A stretch of DNA of 64,000 bases, from NCBI RefSeq assembly GCF_031456545.1, contig NZ_JAVDUV010000002.1:1116001-1180000 (forward strand), given 5' to 3'. The notes beneath the pieces were generated by a model. The model searched no databases. It was not told where the DNA came from and saw only the letters and a program-made list of their open reading frames with translations. The first letter of the stretch is position 1; every line of letters starts with the position of its first letter. Below, piece by piece: positions 51,007-59,369 of the stretch. Origin of the DNA: Agromyces sp. 3263 (GTDB lineage: Bacteria; Actinomycetota; Actinomycetes; Actinomycetales; Microbacteriaceae). A program made the position numbers and the translations under genes.

Positions 51007-51498
51007 ATGACGGATGCTGACGAGGTCGACCGGATCGTGGGCGACTGGGAGCGCGAGCGACCCGACCTCGACTTCGCCCCGCTGCAGGTGCTCTCCCGCG
51101 TCGCTCGGCTCTCGAAGCACCTCGACCGCGCGCGGCGGCAGGCGTTCGCGAGGTCCGAGCTCGAGGCATCCGAGTTCGACGTGCTCTCGGCACTGCGACG
51201 CGCCGGCTCGCCCTACCGGCTCTCCCCCAAGCAGCTGCTGCAGCAGACGCTCGTCTCGAGCGGCACCATGACCAACCGCATCGACCGGCTCGTCGAGCGC
51301 GGGCTCGTCAGCCGCCAGACCGACCCCAACGACGGCCGCGGCATCCTCGTCGAGATGAGCCCCGCCGGCCTCACCCGGGTGGATGCCGCGATCACCCGCC
51401 TCGTCGACGCCGAGGCCGAGCTGCTCGACAGCCTTCCCGCCGCCGAGCAGAAGCGGCTCGCCGGGCTGCTGCGCAAGCTCAGCCTCGGGTTCGACTGA
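51007..51498 (+). CDS. MarR-family transcriptional regulator
   Basis: The 163-residue protein has the MarR layout: helix LQVLSRVARLSKHLDRARRQAFARSELEASEFDVLSALRRAG. The winged helix follows: YRLSPKQLLQQTLVSSGTMTNRIDRLVERGLVSRQTDPNDGRGILVEMSPAGL, including the DxRG wing motif. A dimerisation helix ends it. The gene is alone, convergent with metI, which ends 44 bases away. The target is unknown. Confidence 0.92.
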   Translation: MTDADEVDRIVGDWERERPDLDFAPLQVLSRVARLSKHLDRARRQAFARSELEASEFDVLSALRRAGSPYRLSPKQLLQQTLVSSGTMTNRIDRLVERGLVSRQTDPNDGRGILVEMSPAGLTRVDAAITRLVDAEAELLDSLPAAEQKRLAGLLRKLSLGFD

Positions 51499-51541
51499 GC
51501 GGCCGGCGCGAGCCCGACGGCGCGAATCGTGCGGCTCCGCG

Positions 51542-52204
51542 CTACCGCCGCAGCACCTTGCGGGCGAGCCAGTTGCCGAGGAACTGCACGCCCTGCACGA
51601 ACACGACGATGAGCAGCACCGCCGCCCACGTGATGACCGGCTCGAACTGCCGGTAGCCGTAGACCTGGGCGAACGTGCCGAGGCCGCCGCCGCCGATGAG
51701 GCCGGCGACCGCCGTCATGTCCACGATGGCGACGAGCACGAACGTGTACCCGAGGATGAGCGGCCCGAGCGCCTCGGGCACGACGACGGTGCGGAGGATC
51801 CGCAGCGGACTCGCGCCCATCGACCGCGCGGCCTCGATGACGCCGGGCGACACCGTGAGCAGGTTCTGCTCCACGATGCGGGCGATCGCGAACGACGCCG
51901 CGAGCGACAGCGCGAAGATCAGCGCGTTGTTGCCGATGCCCGTGCCGATCACGAGTCGCGAGAGGGGCTGCACGGCGGCGATGAAGATGATGAACGGGAT
52001 CGGCCGGAAGAAGTTGATCACCACGTTCACGACGTTGTAGATCGCGCCGTTGGAGAGCAGGCTCCCCGGACGCGTCGTGTAGAGCACGATGCCGAGCAGG
52101 AGCCCGGCCGTGCCGCCGATCAGCAGTGTGAGCCCCACCATGTAGAGCGTCTCGACCGCCGCGGCCCAGAATTCGCCCTGGAGTTCGAACAACCGGTCCA
52201 TCAC
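51542..52204 (-). CDS. metI: Methionine ABC transporter permease
   Basis: The 220-residue protein has five membrane helices and the binding-protein-dependent permease EAA loop (VIEAARSMGASPLRILRTVVVPEALGPLILGYTFVLV). FFRPIPFIIFIAAVQPLSRLVIGTGIG is characteristic of MetI. It overlaps metN by four bases (ATGA) and is last in metQNI. It moves methionine (L and often D) across the cytoplasmic membrane. Confidence 0.95.
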   Translation of the reverse strand: MMDRLFELQGEFWAAAVETLYMVGLTLLIGGTAGLLLGIVLYTTRPGSLLSNGAIYNVVNVVINFFRPIPFIIFIAAVQPLSRLVIGTGIGNNALIFALSLAASFAIARIVEQNLLTVSPGVIEAARSMGASPLRILRTVVVPEALGPLILGYTFVLVAIVDMTAVAGLIGGGGLGTFAQVYGYRQFEPVITWAAVLLIVVFVQGVQFLGNWLARKVLRR

Positions 52205-53229
52205 GGCACCTCCGTCACGTCGACGCGCTCGGCGATCCGGGCGAGCACCGCGTCGATCGCGGCATCCGCCCCCCTGATGGCGAGCGTGAGGTGGCCGAAC
52301 GCGCGGCCCTGGATGTCGTTGATGCCGCCGTACACGAGCTCGAACTCGAGGCCCGCCGCCGCGAGCTCGAGGAACACCGAGGCCTGCGACACGTCGCCGT
52401 CCCGGAACGAGATCGTGACGATCCGGCCCTCGTGGCGCTCGCGCAGCACGTCGAGCTCGGCGGGCGACGGCACGCCCTTCACCACCGTGGACACGAAGCG
52501 CCGCGACGACGGGTTCTGCGGGTCCGAGAAGACGTCGAACACGTCGCCGTGCTCGATCACGCGACCCCCGTCCATCACGGCGACCTTCGTGGCGATCGAC
52601 TGGATGACGTCCATCTCATGGGTGATCACGATGATCGTCACGCCGAACTCGCGGTTCACGCGCTTGAGCAGGGCGAGCACCTCCTGCGTCGTCTCGGGGT
52701 CGAGCGCGCTCGTGGCCTCGTCGGCGAGCAGCAGGCGAGGCGAGGTCGCGAGCGCCCGGGCGATGCCCACCCGCTGCTTCTGCCCGCCCGAGAGCTGGTC
52801 GGGATAGTTCCGCGCCTTGTCGGCCAGGCCGACGAAGTCGAGCATCTCGGCGACGCGCGCCGCGATCTCGGCCTTCGAGGCGCCCGCGACCTTGAGCGGG
52901 TAGGCGATGTTCTGCCACACCGTCTTCGCGCCGAAGAGGTTGAACTGCTGGAAGATCATGCCGATGCCGAGCCGGATGCCGCGGAGCTCGCGCTCGGGCA
53001 TGACCGTGAGGTCGCGGCCGTCCACCGTGATGCGGCCCGACGTCGCGGGCTCGAGCGCGTTGACGAGGCGCACGAGCGTGGACTTGCCGGCGCCGGAGTA
53101 GCCGATGATGCCGAAGACGTCGCCCGCCTCGATGTCGAGGGTCACGTCGTCGACGGCCACGACCTGCGCACCGCCGCGCTCGGCCGGCGGGTACGACTTG
53201 CTGACGTTGGTGAGGCTCACGAGAGCCAT
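52201..53229 (-). CDS. metN: Methionine ABC transporter ATP-binding protein with NIL domain
   Basis: The 342-residue protein has Walker A IGYSGAGKSTLVRLVNALE, Q-loop FQQFNLFGAKTVWQNIAYPL, signature LSGGQKQRVGIARAL, Walker B LLLADEATSALDPETTQEVL and switch VIVITHEMDVIQSI. The C-terminal NIL domain (ITVSFRDGDVSQASVFLELAAAGLEFELVYGGINDIQGRAFGHLTLAI-like region) binds methionine and gives trans-inhibition in the E. coli homologue. The ATG has GGAAGGAG six bases upstream. Confidence 0.96.
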   Translation of the reverse strand: MALVSLTNVSKSYPPAERGGAQVVAVDDVTLDIEAGDVFGIIGYSGAGKSTLVRLVNALEPATSGRITVDGRDLTVMPERELRGIRLGIGMIFQQFNLFGAKTVWQNIAYPLKVAGASKAEIAARVAEMLDFVGLADKARNYPDQLSGGQKQRVGIARALATSPRLLLADEATSALDPETTQEVLALLKRVNREFGVTIIVITHEMDVIQSIATKVAVMDGGRVIEHGDVFDVFSDPQNPSSRRFVSTVVKGVPSPAELDVLRERHEGRIVTISFRDGDVSQASVFLELAAAGLEFELVYGGINDIQGRAFGHLTLAIRGADAAIDAVLARIAERVDVTEVP

Positions 53230-53323
53230 GGATGCTCCTTCCGGAACGCCGAGACGGGCGGTGGGCTCTCGGCGCCCACCGCCCGCTCGCGTCGCGATCG
53301 ATCCGTCGAATCGGTCGCGGGCG

Positions 53324-54217
53324 TCAGCCCTTCGCTGCCTTGGTGTCGGCCTCGACCTCGGCGAGGGAGTCCTTCAGGTCGGACACGGGCGTGGTGACGG
53401 GCACCGCCGTGCCGCCCGAGGACTCCAGGAGGCCGGCCTGCACGTCGGGGTCGGTCTGGAAGATGTCGACGAGCTTCAGGTAGGTCTCGTTGTCGGCGTC
53501 GTCGGCCCGCGCCGCGAAGATGTTCACGTAGGGCAGCGCGTTCGGGTCGCTCGGGTCGTCCTGCGCGATCGCGTCCTCGAAGCTGAGGCCGGCATCGGCG
53601 ACGAAGTCGTTGTTGATGACGGCGGCCGCGACATCGGGCAGGGACGTCGGCGTCAGCGACGCCTCGAGGGCCGTCACCTTCACCTTCGACTTGGCCTCGT
53701 CGATGTCGGCGAGGTCGGAGAAGATCGAGCCGCCGCTCTTGAGCTCGACGAGCCCGGCCGACTGCAGTACGAGCAGCGCGCGGGCCTGGTTCGAGGCGTC
53801 GTTGGGCACCGCCACGGTCTCGCCCGCGGGGATGTCCTTCACCGAGTCGTACTTCGTCGAGTAGAGGCCCAGCGGGTAGATCGCGGTCGCGCCGATCGGC
53901 GTGAGGTCCTCGTCGGCCGACACGTTGTAGTCGGCGAGGTAGACGATGTGCTGGAACTGGTTGAGGTCGAGCTCGCCCTCGGTCAGCGCCGGGTTGGGCT
54001 GGGCGTAGTCGGCGAAGTCGACGAGCTCGATGTCGATGCCGGCCTCGGCCGCGGCATCCTCGAAGGCGGCCCACTGCGGGTCGGCCTTGCCGACGACGCC
54101 GATCTTCACGACGTCGTCGCCGTTCTCGCCGGCGGCGGGCGTGGCGCAGGCGGCGAGCGCGGCCACGAGCGGCACGGTCGCCAGGGCGGCGAGGAGCTTG
54201 GTGGTGGTGCGTGACAT
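53324..54217 (-). CDS. metQ: Methionine-binding lipoprotein (NlpA/MetQ family)
   Basis: The 297-residue protein has a lipoprotein signal (LLAALATVPLVAALAACATPA) with lipobox LAAC. The NlpA fold follows: VVKIGVVGKADPQWAAFEDAAAEAGIDIELVDFADYAQPNPALTEGELDLNQFQHIVYL, then YPLGLYSTKYDSVKDIPAGETVAVPNDASNQARALLVLQSAGLVELK. It captures methionine outside the membrane for MetNI. The ATG at 54217 has AAAGGGAA upstream. The 5' region carries a perfect palindrome, ATGACCACGTGGTCAT, as candidate operator. Confidence 0.95.
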   Translation of the reverse strand: MSRTTTKLLAALATVPLVAALAACATPAAGENGDDVVKIGVVGKADPQWAAFEDAAAEAGIDIELVDFADYAQPNPALTEGELDLNQFQHIVYLADYNVSADEDLTPIGATAIYPLGLYSTKYDSVKDIPAGETVAVPNDASNQARALLVLQSAGLVELKSGGSIFSDLADIDEAKSKVKVTALEASLTPTSLPDVAAAVINNDFVADAGLSFEDAIAQDDPSDPNALPYVNIFAARADDADNETYLKLVDIFQTDPDVQAGLLESSGGTAVPVTTPVSDLKDSLAEVEADTKAAKG

Positions 54218-54346
54218 TCCGGTGATTCCCTTTCGCGTGGGCGCGCCGCGATCAGGTGCTGATGGCGTGGAGCAGGCATGGCTCCGCCACGGTTCGTGTC
54301 GGTGGGGGCGTCGATGCCGCGAACGCGGGCGCATCTCCACGTTAGG

Positions 54347-54380
54347 CGAAGTATCTTCGAGCGTATGACCACGTGGTCAT
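54347..54380. promoter_or_regulatory. Palindromic operator candidates upstream of metQNI
   Basis: A perfect 16-base palindrome ATGACCACGTGGTCAT lies at 54365-54380, and a smaller one, CGAAG-TAT-CTTCG, at 54347-54359, within the 259-base gap between metQ and the ABC-F gene. They lie 130-163 bases upstream of the metQ start. I see no SAM riboswitch fold in the leader, so control by a repressor is more likely. Confidence 0.6.
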
Positions 54381-54475
54381 GATCCGTCACAGTTCCTGCG
54401 ACACCAGCGCGAGATGTCGACGGATGCTTCGGACGCGTCGTTCGTGACCGCCCGCACGCCGCGCGAGGGCGGCGC

Positions 54476-56416
54476 TCAGGCCTCGAGCGCCTCCGAGACC
54501 TCGAGCCACCGGGTCTCGAGCTCCGACACCGTCAACTCGAGCGCGCCCAGCTCGTCGCCGAGCACGCCGAGCCCCACGTAATCGCCCTGATCGTGCTGTG
54601 CCAGCTTCTCGTGGAGCGCGGCGATCTGCGCCTGCAGCTTCTCGAGCCGCCGGTCGATCGACGAGCGCTCCTTCTCGGCGGTGCGTCGCTCCGCACCGGT
54701 CAGGGCTGCGGATGCCGCGGCCGCGGCGCCCGGCCCTGCGGCAGGTGTCGCCGCGGTGCCGCCCGCGCCCGTGGCGCCACCTACGCCCGTCGCGCTGCCC
54801 GCCCCGCCGGCGCCACCCGCCGCCACGGGACGCGTCGTGTCGGCCGCCGCACCCGTGCCACCCGCGGCATCCGTCGCCCGGCGCAGCTCGAGGTACTGGT
54901 CGACGCCGCGCGGCAGGTCGCGCAGATGCCCGTCGAGGATCGCGAACTGCCGGTCGGTGACGCGCTCGATGAGGTAGCGGTCGTGGCTCACGACGAGGAG
55001 CGTGCCGGGCCACGAGTCGAGGAGGTCCTCGATGGCGGCGAGCATGTCGGTGTCGAGGTCGTTCGTCGGCTCGTCGAGGATGAGCACGTTCGGCTCGCTG
55101 AGGAGGATGAGCAGCAGCTGCAGCCGCCGCTTCTGGCCGCCCGAGAGGTTCTTCACGGGCGTCGAGAGCTGGGCGTTCGAGAAGCCGAGCCGTTCGAGCA
55201 GCTGCCCGGGCGTGAGCTCGACGGCCTTCGAGCCCTCTCCGATCCTGTAGGCCGTCCGCTGCTCGGCGACCACCGCACTGACGCGCTGGTCGGCCCATTC
55301 GGTGAGCTCCGACAGCTCCTGGCTGAGGGTGGCGATGCGCACGGTCGTGCCGCGCTTCACCCGACCGGTGGTGGGCTGCACCGCCCCCGTCACGAGGCCG
55401 AGCAGGGTCGACTTGCCGGCGCCGTTCACGCCCAGGATGCCGGTGCGCTCCCCCGGGGCGATGCGCCACTCGAGCTCGTGCAGCACGGTCTTCGTCGCGG
55501 GCGCGCCCGGCGCGGCATCCGGAACCGGATACACGACCGACACGTCGAGCAGGTCGACGACGTCCTTGCCGAGCCGCGACACCGCGAGGCGGTTCAGCTC
55601 GACCGGGTTGCGCACAGGCGGCTCGTTCTCGATGAGCTCGTTCGCCGCGTCGATGCGGAACTTCGGCTTCGACGTGCGCGCCGGCGCGCCCCGGCGCAGC
55701 CAGGCGAGCTCCTTGCGCATCAGGTTCTGCCGCTTCGCCTCGGATGCCGCGGCCATGCGATCGCGCTCCACGCGCTGGAGCACGTACGCCGCGTATCCGC
55801 CCTCGAACGGCTCGACGATGCCGTCGTGCACCTCCCACGTGTCGGTGCACACCTCGTCGAGGAACCACCGGTCGTGCGTCACGACGACGAGCGCACCGGC
55901 ATCCGTCGACCAGCGGCGCTTCAGGTGCCCGGCGAGCCAGGCGATGCCCTCGACGTCGAGGTGGTTCGTGGGCTCGTCGAGGAACACCACGTCCCAGTCG
56001 CCCACGAGCAGCGCCGCGAGGCCCACGCGCCGCCGCTGGCCGCCCGAGAGGCTGCCGACCTGCGCGTGCCACGGGACATCCGCCAGCAGGCCGCCGATGA
56101 CGTCGCGCACCTTCGGGTCGCCCGCCCAGACGTGCTCGTCGATGCCCCCGACGACCGCCTCGGCGACCGTGTGGCCCGGGTCGACGACGTCGGCCTGGTC
56201 GAGCATGCCGATCCGGATGCCGCGGCGGCGCGTCACCCGCCCGGCGTCGGGCTCGATCCGCCCCGCGAGCAGCTTGAGCAGCGTGGACTTGCCGTCGCCG
56301 TTGCGACCCACGACGCCGATGCGGTCGCCCTCGTCGATGCCGAGGGTGACCTCGTCGAAGACGGTGCGCGTGGGGAACTCGAGGTGCAGGCGCTCGGCGC
56401 CGAGGAGGTGTGCCAT
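54476..56416 (-). CDS. ABC-F family ATPase
   Basis: The 646-residue cytoplasmic protein has two ABC domains and no membrane part. The first has GRNGDGKSTLLKLLAG, LSGGQRRRVGLAALL and VVFLDEPTNHLDVEGI. The second has GVNGAGKSTLLGLVTG, LSGGQKRRLQLLLIL and VLILDEPTNDLDTDML. Between them is the helical P-site linker (ASEAKRQNLMRKELAWLRRGAPARTSKPKFR). A Gly/Ala-rich stretch and a C-terminal coiled coil (RRTAEKERSSIDRRLEKLQAQIAALHEKLAQHDQGDYVGL) resemble Uup/EttA types. Such factors act on the ribosome. The start at 56416 has GTGGAG six bases upstream. The same gene neighbours ispE in mycobacteria. Confidence 0.93.
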   Translation of the reverse strand: MAHLLGAERLHLEFPTRTVFDEVTLGIDEGDRIGVVGRNGDGKSTLLKLLAGRIEPDAGRVTRRRGIRIGMLDQADVVDPGHTVAEAVVGGIDEHVWAGDPKVRDVIGGLLADVPWHAQVGSLSGGQRRRVGLAALLVGDWDVVFLDEPTNHLDVEGIAWLAGHLKRRWSTDAGALVVVTHDRWFLDEVCTDTWEVHDGIVEPFEGGYAAYVLQRVERDRMAAASEAKRQNLMRKELAWLRRGAPARTSKPKFRIDAANELIENEPPVRNPVELNRLAVSRLGKDVVDLLDVSVVYPVPDAAPGAPATKTVLHELEWRIAPGERTGILGVNGAGKSTLLGLVTGAVQPTTGRVKRGTTVRIATLSQELSELTEWADQRVSAVVAEQRTAYRIGEGSKAVELTPGQLLERLGFSNAQLSTPVKNLSGGQKRRLQLLLILLSEPNVLILDEPTNDLDTDMLAAIEDLLDSWPGTLLVVSHDRYLIERVTDRQFAILDGHLRDLPRGVDQYLELRRATDAAGGTGAAADTTRPVAAGGAGGAGSATGVGGATGAGGTAATPAAGPGAAAAASAALTGAERRTAEKERSSIDRRLEKLQAQIAALHEKLAQHDQGDYVGLGVLGDELGALELTVSELETRWLEVSEALEA

Positions 56417-56531
56417 GTCTGGCTCCACCCTACTTGCCCGCCCCGCGGCGCCCCCGCCCGCCGGCGCCCGCCGCCCCCTCCCCCACTCCCGCGGGCCCGC
56501 CTCCGCGCGCCCGCGCCGCGCTGCGATGCCG

Positions 56532-56594
56532 CGTCGAAACCTTGTGTTCGGTGCACCCGATGGCCGTTGCTGCACCGAACACAAGGTTTCGACG
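56532..56594. repeat. Palindrome B-down flanking DUF559 gene 2
   Basis: The arms at 56532-56555 and 56571-56594 are 24 bases and perfectly complementary, around a 15-base loop. Both arms contain the 17-base core GAAACCTTGTGTTCGGT. It starts 36 bases past the DUF559 stop codon. The same core forms the second palindrome at 57635-57700, and even the loops are similar (CCCGATGG versus CCCTATGG). It is AT-richer than its surroundings and has no T-tract. Confidence 0.9.
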
Positions 56595-56630
56595 AGCGAG
56601 CGCGGACGCATTGAAACGCCGAGCGCGGGG

Positions 56631-57575
56631 TCAGGGGCTCCATCCGCGCAGCCGAAGACGGGACTCGATTCGCGTGAGCGTCTCGGCGGTGCGGTGCGGA
56701 CGACCCGGCGAGATGTCGTCGGAGGTCAATCGAACGATCGTCCAGCCGAGGTCCTCGAGGCGTTCTCGGCGCAGGATGTCGGCTCGGAATCGCTCCTTCT
56801 CCCGATGCCCGTCTCCCTCGTATTCGATGCCGACGCGATGCTTTGGGTACGCCAGGTCGACCAACGCGAGCAACGTTCCCCTGTCGTCGAAGACGGCATG
56901 ATTCAGCTCGGGTTCCGGAAGCCCCGAACGCACGATCAGGAGGCGGGTCAGCGTCTCGCGCGGGGAGAGGGATCCGACACGGATCTCCTCCAGCGCGGCG
57001 CGAAGTGACCTCGCCCCACGACCCCGGCCATGTCGAGCAACGCTGTCGCGGAGTGCCTGCACGGTGGCGAGCGCAGGTGTGCCGCCCCGTGGAGCTTCGC
57101 CGGTCACCAGGTTATCGCCAGCGACGATCAGGTCATCGAGCTCGAGCATCCCGCCGAGGAGCGCGAACGTCGTGGCAGGGCTCGTCAGCGCCAGCCCGCC
57201 GAGGTTCGTGACGTCGATCCGGTCGGGCGCGAGCGTGTGCCCGACCACACCTCGCGCGCGCGGCGGCTGCGCCCCGAGTCGAACCGACACGTGGATGCGC
57301 CGAGATCCGGCGACGGTTGCCGGCAGCGGCACTCCGAGGATCGCCGCGGCCGTCGAATGGCTGAAGAACTGCGTGGGCGGCATCCGCGCGGCGTACGCCC
57401 TGGCGAGTGCGACCTGATTCCGCGCGGCGACGGCTGGAAGGTAGATGCCTCGAAACGGTCGGTCGACCTCGGCGGTGGTGAGCCGTCGTGCGCCGACCCC
57501 CGCGCGTCTCGCCTCTGCCCAAGTGAACGTCTCCGCAGCCGTCAGCCTTGGAGGAAGGTCTCGTTGTCGACGCAT
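56631..57575 (-). CDS. DUF559 (Vsr-fold) endonuclease-like protein 2 with AbiEi-like N-terminus
   Basis: The ATG at 57575 gives 314 residues. The N-terminus reads TAAETFTWAEARRAGVGARRLTTAEVDRPFRGIYLPA, the winged-helix start of the AbiEi-like antitoxin family. The middle (TQFFSHSTAAAILGVPLP, then LGGLALTSPATTFALLGGMLELDDLIVAGDNLVTG) matches gene 1. The C-terminal nuclease fold has SPRETLTRLLIVRSGLPEPELNHAV, the acidic site LVDLAYPKHRVGIEYEGDGHR and the end GWTIVRLTSDDI. D, E and the EYEGDGH block are the expected catalytic residues, with a D-x(n)-E-x-K-like spacing. It sits between two 22-24 base palindromes of one family. No toxin partner is adjacent. Confidence 0.88.
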   Translation of the reverse strand: MRRQRDLPPRLTAAETFTWAEARRAGVGARRLTTAEVDRPFRGIYLPAVAARNQVALARAYAARMPPTQFFSHSTAAAILGVPLPATVAGSRRIHVSVRLGAQPPRARGVVGHTLAPDRIDVTNLGGLALTSPATTFALLGGMLELDDLIVAGDNLVTGEAPRGGTPALATVQALRDSVARHGRGRGARSLRAALEEIRVGSLSPRETLTRLLIVRSGLPEPELNHAVFDDRGTLLALVDLAYPKHRVGIEYEGDGHREKERFRADILRRERLEDLGWTIVRLTSDDISPGRPHRTAETLTRIESRLRLRGWSP

Positions 57576-57634
57576 CGGCTCAGCCTGCCCGTATCGGCGG
57601 AGGCACTCGGTCCACTCTCCACAGCGTCTCTGAC

Positions 57635-57700
57635 GCGTTGAAACCTTGTGTTCGGTCCGCCCTATGGACGGATGCCGCACCGAACACAAGGTTTCAACGC
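57635..57700. repeat. Palindrome B-up flanking DUF559 gene 2
   Basis: The arms at 57635-57656 and 57679-57700 are 22 bases and perfectly complementary, with the same 17-base core as the element at 56532-56594. A 22-base loop contains a short inner TCCG/CGGA stem. It begins 59 bases upstream of the DUF559 start codon. Beyond the core the two copies differ, so they are relatives rather than a recent exact duplication. Confidence 0.9.
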
Positions 57701-57760
57701 TCGCGGGCCCGCGAGGGCGAGGGCGACGGCGAGGCGCGAGGGAGAGCGGGCGGTGCTCGG

Positions 57761-58693
57761 TCAGGCGTGCATGACCCGGGCGCCGTGGACGGCGCCGTGC
57801 ACGTGCACCGCATTCAGGCGCGACGCCGAGAGGGCGATCTGCAGCTCGAGCGCCGAGTCGGCGTCCTCCGCGAGGAACGCCACCGTCGGGCCCGACCCCG
57901 ACACGATCCCGGCGAGCGCGCCGTGCGTCTCGCCGAGCTCGAGGATGCCGCCGAGCCCGGGCGCGAGGCCGAGCGCGGCGGGTTGCAGGTCGTTGTGCAG
58001 GGCGTCGGCGAGGAGTCGCGCGTCCCCGGCCCGGAGCGCCTGCAGCACAGCGGCGTCGACTCGCGGCGTCGACGACACCGGCCCGAGCGCGGGGTCCGCC
58101 TCCCGCCGCCGGTCGAGCTCGCGGTACACGCCGGGGGTCGAGAGCCCGAACTCGGCCACGGCGAGCACCCAATGGAACGATCCGGTGGCGAGCGCCGGGC
58201 TGAGCCGGTCCCCGCGTCCGGTGCCGATCGCGGTGCCGCCCGTGAGCGCGAAGGGCACGTCGGCGCCGAGCTTCGCCGCGAGGGCGTGCAGCTCCTCCTT
58301 GCTGAGCGCGGTGCCCCACATGGCGTCGCACGCCACGAGGGTGGCTGCGGCATCCGCGGACCCGCCGCCCATGCCGCCCGCGATCGGCACGTGCTTGTCG
58401 ATCTCGAGGTGCACGCCGCCGGGCACCCCGGCGGTGCGGGCGAGCAGCTTCGCGGCCTTGATCGCGAGGTTCGAGGCATCCGCCGGCAGCCCCGACGTGT
58501 CGATCGAGCCGCCGAACTCGACGCTGAACTCGTCGTCGGGCCAGGCCCGCACGTCCTCGTAGAGCGACACCGCCTGGTAGGCGGTGGCAACGTCGTGGTA
58601 GCCGTCGGGCTGCACCTCGCCGACGCGCATGAAGAGGTTGATCTTGCCGGGCGCCCGCACGTGCACTGCCTCGTCGGTCGCCGCGATCGTCAT
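57761..58693 (-). CDS. ispE: 4-diphosphocytidyl-2-C-methyl-D-erythritol kinase
   Basis: The 310-residue GHMP kinase acts in the non-mevalonate isoprenoid pathway. It has [38 protein letters not shown] at the N-terminus. The ATP loop is [22 protein letters not shown], and [17 protein letters not shown] is at the C-terminus. The ATG is leaderless, with TAGCGT six bases upstream. It neighbours ksgA as in mycobacteria, but here a DUF4287 gene is inserted between ispE and ksgA and a DUF559 cassette between ispE and the ABC-F gene. Confidence 0.95.
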   Translation of the reverse strand: MTIAATDEAVHVRAPGKINLFMRVGEVQPDGYHDVATAYQAVSLYEDVRAWPDDEFSVEFGGSIDTSGLPADASNLAIKAAKLLARTAGVPGGVHLEIDKHVPIAGGMGGGSADAAATLVACDAMWGTALSKEELHALAAKLGADVPFALTGGTAIGTGRGDRLSPALATGSFHWVLAVAEFGLSTPGVYRELDRRREADPALGPVSSTPRVDAAVLQALRAGDARLLADALHNDLQPAALGLAPGLGGILELGETHGALAGIVSGSGPTVAFLAEDADSALELQIALSASRLNAVHVHGAVHGARVMHA

Positions 58694-58699
58694 GTTTCC

Positions 58700-58705
58700 A
58701 CGCTA
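58700..58705 (-). promoter_or_regulatory. -10 box (TAGCGT) of ispE
   Basis: On the minus strand TAGCGT, six bases (GGAAAC), then ATG at 58693: leaderless. Confidence 0.55.
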
Positions 58706-58730
58706 GCCCACGGCTCGGCGGCGGCCCGGG

Positions 58731-59270
58731 TCATCCGACCGCCTGCAGCCACTCGCGCATGCGCGCCTTCACCTCGGCCAGTCGCGACCCGTCGGGCATG
58801 CGGCCCCAGGTGAGGCCGATCGACGAGCGACCGTCGCCGAGCGGGCTCGCCGAGGCGAGCACGAACTCGCCCCCGTCGAGCGGGAACCGGGCCGTCGGAT
58901 GCTTCGCGGTGAGGTTGAGCGCGAGCGGGTCGACGTCGAGCTGCAGCGTGACGATGGCCGCGAGCGCGCGCAGCGCCGCCTCGGTGCCGAGGTCGACGGT
59001 GCGGGTCACGCTTGCCTCGAAGGTGCCGTCCTGCCGCTGGCCGGGCCGCCGGATGCCGCGGGCCTGTTCGTACGCGACGGTGAGGCTCTGCGCCCACCAC
59101 GGGTCGACCTGCTGTTCGGCGGTGAGCCATCCCGCGATGGCCGGATGCGCCCACGCGACGGCGCCGGCCCCGTCGAGGAGGGCGAACCACTCGTCGCGAT
59201 CCCTGCCCGTCGCTCGACGCACCGCGTCGTCGCCGACGCCCTCGACGTTGCTTCCCACGGGCGTGCCCAT
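58731..59270 (-). CDS. DUF4287 domain protein
   Basis: The 179-residue protein has the DUF4287 pattern near its start: DDAVRRATGRDRDEWFALLDGAGAVAWAHPAIAGWLTAEQQVDPWWAQSLTVAYEQARGIRRPGQRQDG. The C-terminal part (FEASVTRTVDLGTEAALRALA to GRSSIGLTWGRMPDGSRLAEVKARMREWLQ) resembles an SRPBCC-type domain. The composite is common in actinobacteria with no known function. A TACCGT box six bases before the ATG supports a leaderless start. Confidence 0.85.
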   Translation of the reverse strand: MGTPVGSNVEGVGDDAVRRATGRDRDEWFALLDGAGAVAWAHPAIAGWLTAEQQVDPWWAQSLTVAYEQARGIRRPGQRQDGTFEASVTRTVDLGTEAALRALAAIVTLQLDVDPLALNLTAKHPTARFPLDGGEFVLASASPLGDGRSSIGLTWGRMPDGSRLAEVKARMREWLQAVG

Positions 59271-59276
59271 GCCTCA

Positions 59277-59282
59277 ACGGTA
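59277..59282 (-). promoter_or_regulatory. -10 box (TACCGT) of the DUF4287 gene
   Basis: On the minus strand TACCGT, six bases (TGAGGC), then ATG at 59270: leaderless. Confidence 0.55.
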
Positions 59283-59369
59283 GTGCGACCGACCGGGCCG
59301 CGGAAGGCGCGCCGCGGGGCAATGGCGCGACCGGTTGCGGCGGGAACGCGGCCCCGGAAGCGGCAGGCG

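Noticed and set aside
54217..54400. SAM or other riboswitch in the metQNI leader
   Set aside because: The leader is 180 bases or more and suits a riboswitch, but I could not fold any known SAM-I, SAM-II or SAM-IV core. Only DNA palindromes stand out.
56631..57575. AbiE type IV toxin-antitoxin system
   Set aside because: Only the N-terminal winged helix resembles AbiEi. There is no AbiEii-type nucleotidyltransferase gene next to either copy.
56532..57700. DUF559 flanking palindromes as ordinary transcription terminators
   Set aside because: The upstream copy lies before the gene, both lack T-tracts, they are AT-richer than the terminators in this window, and the two copies share sequence as well as shape.
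56532..57700. Palindromes as terminal inverted repeats of an insertion sequence
   Set aside because: Each end is itself a complete palindrome rather than one arm of a pair. No target-site duplication is visible, and the protein is not a known transposase.
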